Origin: Ensifer adhaerens
GTDB lineage: Bacteria > Pseudomonadota > Alphaproteobacteria > Rhizobiales > Rhizobiaceae
Direction of reading: 5' to 3'
Length of the DNA: 64,000 bases
Assembly: GCA_900215285.1 (NCBI GenBank)
Contig: OCMG01000004.1
Location: 62,001-126,000 of the forward strand
In this document: positions 26,179 to 34,609 of the stretch, piece after piece
Layout of the letters: the number at the start of each line of letters is the position of its first letter
Position numbering within the stretch: the stretch's first letter is position 1
The notes under the pieces: generated by a model
Told to the model about the DNA's origin: nothing
Database searches by the model: none
What the model saw: the letters and a program-made list of their open reading frames with translations, nothing else
Made by a program: the position numbers and the translations under genes

Positions 26179-28512
26179 TCAACGAGAGAGGGGAGCGCTC
26201 TTGACGGACAGTGACCTGATGGTCAGCGGCTGCCTTCCCGATACATCCAAAACGAATTCCAGCATACTGCCAACAAGCGCATCGCCGATGCTGAAGGGAA
26301 GCCGGACATGCGTGTCTCCCAGACGATTCACATCGGCGCTCGCCGACGCCAACGTGTTTTCGATATCCCTCACATCGACGAAAATCTCGGATTTGTGCCG
26401 CCCGCCCAGCCGCTCCAGAAGCACGCCTGCCCCTTTCAGGGGACCGCGCCTGACCACGACTTCGAGATGATAGTCGCCTTTCGGCAGCGTCATGTAGGGA
26501 CCGTAGAGGCATGTCTTGCGCCCGGTCAGCTTTCCACCGCCACGAACCACGACGCCGGTCTCCTTGTGGTCTTGCACGGCATCCGTGAAGTTCATAAGCG
26601 GCAGTGCGTCCAACGGTTCCACTGCCGCTTCGGCCGGCACGCGCGCCGTACGCGTGACCACCACCGAGTCGACAGCAACGACGCTCTCAAGGTTCGAGCT
26701 GATGACGACTTCCATCGGACCCAGACCTGTCCGCTTGGAAATGGCAAAGTCAACGCTGACGCGGCATTTGCGGAGCTCCCTGGGAGCATAGGGACGCGCG
26801 AAAATAACCCTGTTGCCAACCTTCAGCACAACACGGGCCTGGCGGCCTTCCCGAGCCTGCTGCTCAGCCTCGCGATCCGAAATATGGCATGATAGATCGA
26901 CATCGACACGGAAAGACCCGAATTCCAGATTGAGGTAGGGACCGTATATCGCATCCCTTAGCGGAGAGCCGGCGGCTTGAGGCCGCGTCGCCATGCGGCC
27001 GTCGGCCAGTACCATGCCGTCGTCCGTCAACATCATCTTTTCCCGCGCGTCGATCACCTCGGGCATGTGCTTTCGTACCTTCACGAACCCATGGCGCAGC
27101 CGACAGGAGAAAGGCGTCTTGGCGCAGTCGACAATCGAGGTGATGACGGTTTCCGCGCTGGTGTGAACGGCGTTCAGCGCAACGACGCGCCGCGGGCGCC
27201 CTTCTTCATGACGCAGCTGCTCGGCAAAATAGATATCCCACAGCTTCTCTCTGATGACAGCCATGGCGTCCTCGGGGAGAATGTGAGGAACGCCGAAATT
27301 CACGACGAAGGTGTCAGCGTCGTCGATCGCCGCATCGACCTCGGCTGTGTCATCTTCCCACACGCTGACGACATGTCCATTGCCTAGCGCATCGAGTGCG
27401 CTCGCAAACTTGTCGAACATTTCGCCGCGCGGACCGACCCACAGAACCTTGTGGCCCGAACGCGCGTTCACAAACAGATCTAGAAGAAACGGAAGAATAT
27501 GACCCGGATAGGCCGGGTTCTTGTCGAAATGGCCCTGCTTGTAATGCGAGAAGATCGGGCTTTCCAGGCCAGGCACCAGGACCTTGTCCAGCGCGGCCGC
27601 ATACCCTGCCTGCGTGCGGCCGGTCAGCCGGACTTCCTCGATTTCCTCGTCCGCCAGACCCCAGACATCCGCCTGTTCGGGGATACCCGGCTCTGTGACA
27701 TCATCGATAAAGGTCTTGATGCTGTTCTCGACCGCGCCGCCCTTGTGCATGGCAGTAATCTGACGCGTGTGGTCGCAATGATAGCCATAGACATAGGGCG
27801 CCGCATCACCCACCGCTCCGTGAACGAAGCACAGGCGCTTGGATATGTTGGAATCGACGTGCCAGCCGCGCAGCATCTCCTCGTGGAAACCGTGATAGCG
27901 GAACATGTCCTCGCGCAGCATCAGCTGGAAGTCGCCCGGTCCGTCATAGAGGATCGTGTCAGCTCCATAGACCACCTCGTTGAGGTGATAGCGCCAGCCC
28001 CATTCACGGGTCAGTTCGATGACGCGAGCGGGATCGGTGCGGTCGAACTGGTCTTCCCAAAGCGTTTCCGGAATTTCGAGCCGGGGCGCGCAGTAGAAAC
28101 CGTCGGGCAGGCCCGCGACGGCATCCGTCAGCGAGCGCCCTTCGCGCGGAACGAAGATCATGTCGGTGTTGGACGACAGGATCCAGCGATTGTTGGGATT
28201 GGACCGCCTGACTGCTGCGTTGCGCGAGATCGGCTCCAGCGCGATCAGATGCGTCTTGTGCGCGAAGAGGCGGCGATGGACCTCCGGGCGCACCCGCAGA
28301 ATGCGGAGCTTCGCCTTTGCCGAGGCAGTCAGCGTGTCCTGAATCGCCTCGGGAAAAGTCGGAAAGTCGTTCGGCGTATTGTAGTCCACGAACAGGATTT
28401 CATCGTCCTGTCCGGTGAGAACCTCAGCCATGCAATTGAGGCTCAGGGCTGCACGCTTGTGAAGATTATAGCCGTAATTGTCATTACGGCCGTAGAGGAC
28501 AAGCGAAATCAT
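26179..28512 (-). CDS. Large GRNDNY glycosyltransferase-like protein with two GPY beta modules
   Basis: The 777-residue protein opens SLVLYGRNDNYGYN, the same start seen at 17338-18768. Residues 1-290 contain an LSSNTDMIFVPREG segment in the DxD position of a GT-A fold. Residues 320-510 contain KVLWVGPRGEMFDKF and look like a separate Rossmann domain, perhaps a methyltransferase-like one. Two C-terminal beta modules begin with YGPYLNLEFGSF (523-526 onward) and YGPYMTLPKGDY (670-673 onward). It is the most complex protein in the locus and I do not recognise the full architecture. Location among nucleotide-sugar genes suggests a modular glycan-building or modifying enzyme. Confidence 0.6.
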   Translation of the reverse strand: MISLVLYGRNDNYGYNLHKRAALSLNCMAEVLTGQDDEILFVDYNTPNDFPTFPEAIQDTLTASAKAKLRILRVRPEVHRRLFAHKTHLIALEPISRNAAVRRSNPNNRWILSSNTDMIFVPREGRSLTDAVAGLPDGFYCAPRLEIPETLWEDQFDRTDPARVIELTREWGWRYHLNEVVYGADTILYDGPGDFQLMLREDMFRYHGFHEEMLRGWHVDSNISKRLCFVHGAVGDAAPYVYGYHCDHTRQITAMHKGGAVENSIKTFIDDVTEPGIPEQADVWGLADEEIEEVRLTGRTQAGYAAALDKVLVPGLESPIFSHYKQGHFDKNPAYPGHILPFLLDLFVNARSGHKVLWVGPRGEMFDKFASALDALGNGHVVSVWEDDTAEVDAAIDDADTFVVNFGVPHILPEDAMAVIREKLWDIYFAEQLRHEEGRPRRVVALNAVHTSAETVITSIVDCAKTPFSCRLRHGFVKVRKHMPEVIDAREKMMLTDDGMVLADGRMATRPQAAGSPLRDAIYGPYLNLEFGSFRVDVDLSCHISDREAEQQAREGRQARVVLKVGNRVIFARPYAPRELRKCRVSVDFAISKRTGLGPMEVVISSNLESVVAVDSVVVTRTARVPAEAAVEPLDALPLMNFTDAVQDHKETGVVVRGGGKLTGRKTCLYGPYMTLPKGDYHLEVVVRRGPLKGAGVLLERLGGRHKSEIFVDVRDIENTLASASADVNRLGDTHVRLPFSIGDALVGSMLEFVLDVSGRQPLTIRSLSVKSAPLSR

Positions 28513-28541
28513 GGCCAGTCACCTCGAAAGAGAGAAATCGG

Positions 28542-29864
28542 TCAGTTAGCGGATTTCGCTCCCCAACCGAGCCACACGTGATGTGCTGCGGAAGCAAGCG
28601 AGCCCTGTGCATAGAGGCGCCACGGGTCGATAACAGCCTTGCCGGCGAATTCGGCGGCGGGAAGCTGACGATAGGCGTCCCAGGCGGTCATGACCACGAC
28701 GATATCGGCCTTGGCGATCGCGGCGCGGGCATCCGCTTCCACAGTCGCGCCCGACGGCAGGCTGGCGGCCGACAGGCTGGACAAGGCTTCCGGATCGCTC
28801 AACGAGACAGCGTAGCCGGCCTCAAGCAGCTGAGCTGCAAGGGCAAGACCCTGGCTTTCCTCGATGACCGGCGTATTCGGCTTGTAGGCGAGACCGAGAA
28901 TGGCAACCTTCGCGCCGGGCTTGTTCAGCGACGCCACGGCGCGGCTGAGGCGCGTGGACTGGTGCGAGTTGATCACGTCCGTGGCGACAGCCAGGTCCGT
29001 ATTGGCGCCAAGCGAACGACCAAGCGCCGCAAAAGCCTTGTTGTCGCGCGGGAAGCAGGGACCGCCATAGGCGATCGCGCCGCGGATATACTTCTTGCCG
29101 ATACGGCTATCCGCACCCAACGCCATCGTGACGACATCGGCGTCCGCGCCGTCCAGATGATCGCAGAGGTCGGCGATCATGTTGGCGTAGGAGATTTTCG
29201 TCGTCACATAGGTATTGACCGAAATCTTGCAGATTTCGGCATTGACCCAGTTCATGCGCTGGAATTCCGGATTGCTCTCCGTGGAATTCCGATAAACCGA
29301 TTCCAACACGCTGCCGGCCTTGTCGTCGCTTTCACCGATCAGGATCATGTCGGGGAAGAGCATGTCGCGAACGACCGTTCCGAGCGCGATGAATTCCGGA
29401 TTGTAGCAAAGGCCCAGGTTTTCGCCGACCTTGCGACCGGATGCCTCTTCGAGAGCCTCGCGAATGGCGCCGCCTGTGGAGCCGGGCATGACCGTCGAGG
29501 TCACGACGACGACGTGATAGCCATCCTTCTTGCGGAGCGCCGCACCGATCTCCTTGACCGCCGAGATCACGTAATCATTGCGGAAGAAGCCGCCCTCGCC
29601 GCTCGGCGTGGGCACGATAATGAAGGAGATTTCCGAAGCCAGGACCGCTTCTTCCATGCTTGTCGTGGCACGGATGCGGCTCATGTTGGCGGTGATCATT
29701 TCCTGAAGGCCGGGCTCCGGAACCGGCGCGCGGCCGGCATTGATCGCTTCGACATAGCCCGCATTGAGGTCCATGCCGACAACATTGAAGCCCTTCTTGG
29801 CGAAGACTGCGAGCATAGGCGCGCCGAGCTTGCCGAGCCCGATAACGGATAGATTCTGAACCAT
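28542..29864 (-). CDS. Nucleotide-sugar dehydrogenase (UDP-Glc/GDP-Man DH family)
   Basis: At 440 residues this has complete family features: LSVIGLGKLGAPMLAVFAKK at the NAD site, CYNPEFIALG with the usual glutamate, ICKISVNTYVTTK with lysine and asparagine, and the catalytic cysteine C270 in GGPCFPRD. It should carry out two-step NAD-dependent oxidation of a nucleotide hexose to the uronic acid. It is a paralogue of the protein at 20728-22089 and lies in the same minus-strand series, following the GDP-mannose 3,5-epimerase-like gene. GDP-linked sugars are therefore a reasonable guess for its substrate, though UDP-glucose is as likely from sequence alone. Confidence 0.85.
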   Translation of the reverse strand: MVQNLSVIGLGKLGAPMLAVFAKKGFNVVGMDLNAGYVEAINAGRAPVPEPGLQEMITANMSRIRATTSMEEAVLASEISFIIVPTPSGEGGFFRNDYVISAVKEIGAALRKKDGYHVVVVTSTVMPGSTGGAIREALEEASGRKVGENLGLCYNPEFIALGTVVRDMLFPDMILIGESDDKAGSVLESVYRNSTESNPEFQRMNWVNAEICKISVNTYVTTKISYANMIADLCDHLDGADADVVTMALGADSRIGKKYIRGAIAYGGPCFPRDNKAFAALGRSLGANTDLAVATDVINSHQSTRLSRAVASLNKPGAKVAILGLAYKPNTPVIEESQGLALAAQLLEAGYAVSLSDPEALSSLSAASLPSGATVEADARAAIAKADIVVVMTAWDAYRQLPAAEFAGKAVIDPWRLYAQGSLASAAHHVWLGWGAKSAN

Positions 29865-29895
29865 GACTTTTAAGGAAACCCGATTGAATTAAGCG

Positions 29896-30879
29896 TTACT
29901 TCGCCTTGGCGTCGCGCTTGGCGACCTGCGCGGCGATCCAGGGATACGTCTTGGCAATTCCCTCGGCTAGGCTTGCAGACGGCGCCCAGTTGAGCTTGCT
30001 GCGGATGAGCACGTTGTGGGAATTGCGACCGCGTACGCCGAGCGGACCCGGGATATGCTTCAGGCCGAGTTCCTTGCCGGCGGCCTGCATGACCAGCTCT
30101 GCGAGCTGATTGATCGTCACCATTTCATCGGAGCCGATGTTGACCGGGCCGGCGAACGTGTCCGAACGCATCAGGCGCAGCGTGCCCTCGACGCATTCGT
30201 CGATATACAGGAAGGAGCGCGTCTGCTTGCCATCGCCCCAGATCTCGATTTCTGCGCCGTCCTTGGCCTCGGCGACCTTGCGGCACATGGCGGCGGGCGC
30301 CTTTTCACGACCACCAACCCAGGTGCCTTCGGGACCGAAGATGTTGTGGTAGCGCGCCACGCGGCAGATCATGTTGTGATTACGGGCATAGGCGAGGAAG
30401 AGGCGCTCGGAAAACAGCTTTTCCCAGCCATATTCGCTGTCGGGATTTGCCGGATAGGCGCTCTCTTCGGCCGTGACCGGCTTGTCCGGATCAAGCTGGT
30501 TGTGCTCAGGATAGATGCAGGCGGAGGACGAGTAGAAGACGCGCTTGACGTTGCGCTTGTAGCAGGCGTCCACCACGTTCAGATTGATCGTTGCGGAATT
30601 GTGCATGATGTCGGCGTCGTTCTCGCCGGTAAAAATGAAGCCGGCGCCGCCCATATCGGCTGCCAACTGGTAGACCTCGTCGAAACGGCGGTCGATCACG
30701 GCCTTGCAGTTGCCGTTGTCGCGAAGGTCGGCAACGACAAAGTCGTCAGCTTCGGTTTCGGCGAACTCGGGAAACTTGAGGTCAACGCCTCGAACCCAGA
30801 AGCCTTCGCGCTTCAGACGCTTCACAAGATGAGAGCCAATGAAGCCCCCGGCACCACAAACCAAAGCAGTTTTCGTCAT
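29896..30879 (-). CDS. GDP-mannose 3,5-epimerase-like enzyme
   Basis: The 327-residue protein has the NAD motif CGAGGFIGSHLVKRL and then QLAADMGGAGFIF, SSSACIYPE, YGWEK and GGREKAPAAMCRK. These are hallmarks of GDP-mannose 3,5-epimerase as known from plants. By that comparison C121 and K193 are the acid/base pair and Y150/K154 the dehydrogenase pair. It would convert GDP-D-mannose to GDP-L-galactose and/or GDP-L-gulose. ManC at 5062-6483 supplies GDP-mannose. The dehydrogenase gene lies 31 bases downstream, so the two are probably cotranscribed. Bacterial relatives are often annotated simply as epimerase/dehydratase, but the active-site match is good. Confidence 0.82.
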   Translation of the reverse strand: MTKTALVCGAGGFIGSHLVKRLKREGFWVRGVDLKFPEFAETEADDFVVADLRDNGNCKAVIDRRFDEVYQLAADMGGAGFIFTGENDADIMHNSATINLNVVDACYKRNVKRVFYSSSACIYPEHNQLDPDKPVTAEESAYPANPDSEYGWEKLFSERLFLAYARNHNMICRVARYHNIFGPEGTWVGGREKAPAAMCRKVAEAKDGAEIEIWGDGKQTRSFLYIDECVEGTLRLMRSDTFAGPVNIGSDEMVTINQLAELVMQAAGKELGLKHIPGPLGVRGRNSHNVLIRSKLNWAPSASLAEGIAKTYPWIAAQVAKRDAKAK

Positions 30880-31080
30880 GTCCTATTGCCCCAAAAGCTA
30901 ACCGTGACGGTTCTTTATTCAAGTTTCGTCTACCATGCAAGGCTTCGCGAATTAATGCACATGGAGCCGGAATGCGGGTTGAAAACGGATATCGGGGGAG
31001 TCTGCGGGCCCTTCAAGAGCGTCTTGCAGAGCAGAAAAAAACCCGCACCGCGAGCGCATCACGCGCAATTCATGACACAT

Positions 31081-32124
31081 TCATGACGCGCGGAAGGGAT
31101 CGACTTTCAGGCCCGTTCGCAGCGGTTTCCACCACCACTCATTCTCGACGTACCACTTGACGGTCTTCTTGATTCCGCTGTCGAAATTCTGGCCGGCCTT
31201 CCACCCAAGTTCGGCTTCTATCCGTCCGGCATCGATGGCATAGCGCAGGTCATGGCCGGGACGGTCCGGCACGTAGGTGATCAGCGCAGCGTAAGGCGTC
31301 GGCGTAGGCCGGACTTCGTCCATGACAGCACAGATGCTCCTGACGACGTCAATATTGCGGCGCTCGCTGCGACCCCCGACATTATAGGTGGTTCCGACAC
31401 GTCCACGCTCCGCGATCATGAGGAGAGCCTGGACATGATCCTCGACATACAGCCAGTCGCGAATGTTGGCGCCGCTTCCATAAACCGGGAGCGGCCTGCC
31501 CTCCAGCGCATTCAGGATGACGAGGGGAATGAGCTTTTCCGGATATTGCCGCGGGCCATAATTGTTGGAGCAATTGGACACGATGACAGGCAGTCCATAG
31601 GTCCGCGCCCAGGCTCTTGCCAGATGGTCCGAGGCGGCCTTGGAGGCGGAATATGGCGAGGAGGGATCGTAGGGACTTGCTTCATCGAACAGACCCTCTG
31701 GTCCCAGCGAACCGTAGACCTCGTCGGTCGAGACATGCACGAAACGAAAGGCCAGCGCGCGATCGGGCGGCTGAGCGCGCCAATAGGACCGTGCGGCCTC
31801 CAGCATCACATGCGAACCGATGATATTCGTCCCAATAAAGTTTTGGGCATCCGCGATCGAACGATCTACGTGGCTTTCGGCGGCGAGATGGATCACCCAG
31901 TCCGGCCGGAAGGTCTGAAACGCCTCCTCGATCGCGCTGCGGTCGCAGATGTCTGCCTTGAGAAAGCGATGCAGAGGGTTGTTGAGAACATCCTCAAGGG
32001 AGGCGAGGTTCCCGGCATACGTGAGCTTGTCGATGGTCAGCACCTCGACATGTCCCGCCAGGACCAGTTCGCGAACGAGAGCTGATCCGATGAAGCCGGC
32101 ACCTCCGGTCACGATGACACGCAT
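31081..32124 (-). CDS. rfbB: dTDP-glucose 4,6-dehydratase
   Basis: The 347-residue protein is a standard RmlB: GGAGFIGSALVREL, HVSTDEVYG with catalytic T133-D134-E135, and YSASKAASD with Y158 and K162. It turns dTDP-glucose into dTDP-4-keto-6-deoxyglucose. The partner genes rmlA, rmlC and rmlD for rhamnose are not in the window, so the keto sugar may instead go to the aminotransferase (22164-23276) and formyltransferase (18784-19527). The GT4 gene immediately upstream (32146-33414) is only 21 bases away, so they share a transcript. Confidence 0.93.
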   Translation of the reverse strand: MRVIVTGGAGFIGSALVRELVLAGHVEVLTIDKLTYAGNLASLEDVLNNPLHRFLKADICDRSAIEEAFQTFRPDWVIHLAAESHVDRSIADAQNFIGTNIIGSHVMLEAARSYWRAQPPDRALAFRFVHVSTDEVYGSLGPEGLFDEASPYDPSSPYSASKAASDHLARAWARTYGLPVIVSNCSNNYGPRQYPEKLIPLVILNALEGRPLPVYGSGANIRDWLYVEDHVQALLMIAERGRVGTTYNVGGRSERRNIDVVRSICAVMDEVRPTPTPYAALITYVPDRPGHDLRYAIDAGRIEAELGWKAGQNFDSGIKKTVKWYVENEWWWKPLRTGLKVDPFRAS

Positions 32125-32145
32125 GATCCCCCGCCTGCCGGAGCT

Positions 32146-33414
32146 TCAGTTCTTGCTTTTTACGGCAACCAGAATGTCTGCCGCCACGTCGCGCCAGGTC
32201 CTCAGCGTCGGCTTCGCTGCCGCGATCTTCGACTTCAGCGCCGAATAGGCAGCCTCGTCAGACTGCAGCTGCAGGATGATGTCGGCCAGTTCGCCCGGCT
32301 GGCGCGGATCGAAATACAGGGCAAGGTCGCCACCCGCCTCGCGCACGGCAGGCACATCTGCGGCAAGCGCAGGCGTTCCGCACCAGAGCGCTTCGCTCAC
32401 CGGCAGGCCCCAGCCTTCCATGAAGCTCGGCAGGACCGCGGCAAACGCATTGCGATAGAGTTCGGCAAGTTCGGCCTGATTGGGATTGTAGACGAAATGG
32501 ATCCGGGGGGCCAGCGACGCAAACTTGTCCTTCTTCAGGTAGCGCTCGACGCTCTTGCGGCGGGCACCGGCGAGAACGAGATCCGGGATATCCTCGCCAC
32601 GCTCGCGAAGGGCTGCCAAGGCCTCGACGACGCATTCGAGGTTCTTGCGCCCGGTATTCGTGCCGACACACAGGAGGTAATGCGCGGAAGGCGCCCGCTT
32701 GACGACGGGTTCGGCGGAGACCCGCAATTCATGGCAGAGCGGCACGGCAACCACCGGCGGCGCGGGCGGCAGGACGCCCTTTCCGCAGAAGTGGAGGATC
32801 TCCGTCTCCGTGAACTTCGAATTGGCGAGGATCAGCGACGATCCCCCGATCACGACGGTATTGTCGTGGAGGAAATTCCTCTGTGGCGAAAATCCCGGTC
32901 TGCCGGAAAAGTCATGCAGCGGCATCATGTCGTGCAGAAGGGGAACGAAGGCGAATTTCGTGCCGCCTTTCTCCAGGGCCGCCAGATAGTCCGACATGAT
33001 TTTCGGCCTGCCGAGCGAGACGAGAATCTGCCCTGAAAGGTCGACTTCGCGCACCATTCCTTGAGGGATCGTTGCCCAGCGTCGGCTGTTGCGATAATTC
33101 ACGACCTTGCGAACGAGCCAGTAGAAGGCAGCCTTTGCGGGATTGTTGTCATAAAGGCTTTCGCGCAGGCGCAACGGCGTTGCCGACGGCGGCAGGCCGT
33201 GATCAAGCACGCCTGTGGGCGACTGTTCCCCGATCCTCGGCGTCACTTCGAAGAAGCGTCCGTGGAGCGGCGAATAGACCACGTATCGCACGTCCGGATC
33301 GATCCGGGTCAACTCGTAGGCAACTTCCATCACCGTTCTGGCGATGCCGTAATAGCGGAACTTGACGCCGGAGCTCAGATACAGCTCGGACAGATCGTAA
33401 TATATCGCGGCCAT
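32146..33414 (-). CDS. GT4-family glycosyltransferase
   Basis: I start at 33414 (MAAIYYDLSELYL), which has AAGGT close upstream; the frame opens at 33516 but the extra 34 residues look non-coding. The 422-residue product carries LLCVGTNTGRKNLECVVEAL, the donor-domain start of GT4 enzymes, and FMEGWGLPVSEALWCGTPALA, the E-x7-E nucleotide-sugar site. The N-terminal part (KFRYYGIARTVMEVAYEL) resembles mannosyl- and rhamnosyltransferases of O-antigen loci, which act at the cytosolic face. Donor and linkage are unknown. It sits just upstream of rfbB on the same strand. Confidence 0.83.
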   Translation of the reverse strand: MAAIYYDLSELYLSSGVKFRYYGIARTVMEVAYELTRIDPDVRYVVYSPLHGRFFEVTPRIGEQSPTGVLDHGLPPSATPLRLRESLYDNNPAKAAFYWLVRKVVNYRNSRRWATIPQGMVREVDLSGQILVSLGRPKIMSDYLAALEKGGTKFAFVPLLHDMMPLHDFSGRPGFSPQRNFLHDNTVVIGGSSLILANSKFTETEILHFCGKGVLPPAPPVVAVPLCHELRVSAEPVVKRAPSAHYLLCVGTNTGRKNLECVVEALAALRERGEDIPDLVLAGARRKSVERYLKKDKFASLAPRIHFVYNPNQAELAELYRNAFAAVLPSFMEGWGLPVSEALWCGTPALAADVPAVREAGGDLALYFDPRQPGELADIILQLQSDEAAYSALKSKIAAAKPTLRTWRDVAADILVAVKSKN

Positions 33415-33524
33415 TGTTACCTTCAGAGCGAACCGCCCCCCCCGCAAAGCCCGGGCGCCGGTGCATGTTTCAGAATGTTTGCCGGGCATATAGTGACAAG
33501 GCTCGAGACCTGTCAAACGGGCTA

Positions 33525-34571
33525 TCAGTCTGCCGGAAGCACCTGCTTTTCAAGGTTTTGCAATGCCTGCGCAACCAATGGCGGCTCCAATTTTTCCAGA
33601 CAGTCGAGATGACCAAGCGGACAGGTTCGCTTTCCGCAGGGCGAGCAAGGCAGGTTGAGCGAGACCGTGGTTGCCCTGACCGATTGCGGCGGCGTGTGCC
33701 GCGCGGAGGTCGAGCCATAAACACCGACCACCGGCACACCGACCGCTGCGGCGACGTGCAGCAGGCCGCTGTCATTGGCGACCACGCAACGCGCGGCGGC
33801 GGCAAGGTCGACGACGTCGATGATGCTCGTCAGGCCGGTCAGGTCGATGGCGTCCGGCGCCAGGGCCTGGATCTCCATGGCGGCGGCGCTGTCTTTCTTC
33901 GAACCGACGAGGACGACCTTCGTGCCTTCGCGCATGAAATCATTGGCAAGCGATGCGAAATGCCTCGCAGGCCAGCGCTTTGCGGGACCGAATTCCGCAC
34001 CCGGCACCAGAATTGCAAAGCCGCCACGGCTCAATTCGAAGCGCGCCAACAGCGCTTTCTGATTGTTCTGGTCGATGCTCAGCGAGGGCATCAGAAGCCT
34101 GGCCTGATCCTCGAAGACTCGCTTGTCTGCGAGAGCCTGATAAGTGGCCATCGTCTTTTTCTTCTGCTCTGCGGGGAGGCCGACGATGCGGTTCAAAAGC
34201 CCCCAGCGCTGCTCCTTGAGATAGCCGACCCGCTCGGAAATGCCGGCGGCGAAGGGCACCAGCGCCGACTTCCAGCTCCCCGGCAGGATATAGGCAGAGC
34301 GATACCGGCCCTTCAGGCTACGGCCGAAACGCCAGCGGTCCGCAAGGCGGGCCTCGCCGTGATCGAAGGGCATGGCAATGGCGTTGCGGACCTCGGGCAT
34401 GCGAGCCAGGACGCCGAGTGCCCAGGCCGGGGCCGTGACATCGATGGCCGATTGCGGCGCGCTCAATTTCAGCGCCTTGAAGAGAGCCTGGGCCATGACC
34501 ATGTCGCCAATCCAGCTTGGCCCAATGATCAGGATGTCTGCGCTGTTACTCATCTGCCTCAACTCTACCAT
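33525..34571 (-). CDS. waaF: ADP-heptose:LPS heptosyltransferase (GT9, WaaF-like)
   Basis: Start at 34571 (MVELRQMSNS) is preceded by AGGAAAG; an ATG at 34553 is closer to the conserved ILIIGPSWIGDMVMAQ. The protein of 348 residues is a GT9 enzyme: N-terminal G-x-GD acceptor motif, PGAEFGPAKRWP, and VANDSGLLHVAAAVGVPVVGVYG, the ADP-heptose-binding segment, followed by CSPCGKRTCPLGHLDCL near the end as in WaaF. It adds a heptose to the LPS inner core in the cytosol. The four genes from hldE to waaF run in one direction with overlaps or tiny gaps and form a heptose operon. Confidence 0.88.
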   Translation of the reverse strand: MVELRQMSNSADILIIGPSWIGDMVMAQALFKALKLSAPQSAIDVTAPAWALGVLARMPEVRNAIAMPFDHGEARLADRWRFGRSLKGRYRSAYILPGSWKSALVPFAAGISERVGYLKEQRWGLLNRIVGLPAEQKKKTMATYQALADKRVFEDQARLLMPSLSIDQNNQKALLARFELSRGGFAILVPGAEFGPAKRWPARHFASLANDFMREGTKVVLVGSKKDSAAAMEIQALAPDAIDLTGLTSIIDVVDLAAAARCVVANDSGLLHVAAAVGVPVVGVYGSTSARHTPPQSVRATTVSLNLPCSPCGKRTCPLGHLDCLEKLEPPLVAQALQNLEKQVLPAD

Positions 34572-34609
34572 GACTTTCCTGTCGCCGGCGCCCGTGTGGC
34601 GGCCGCTTC

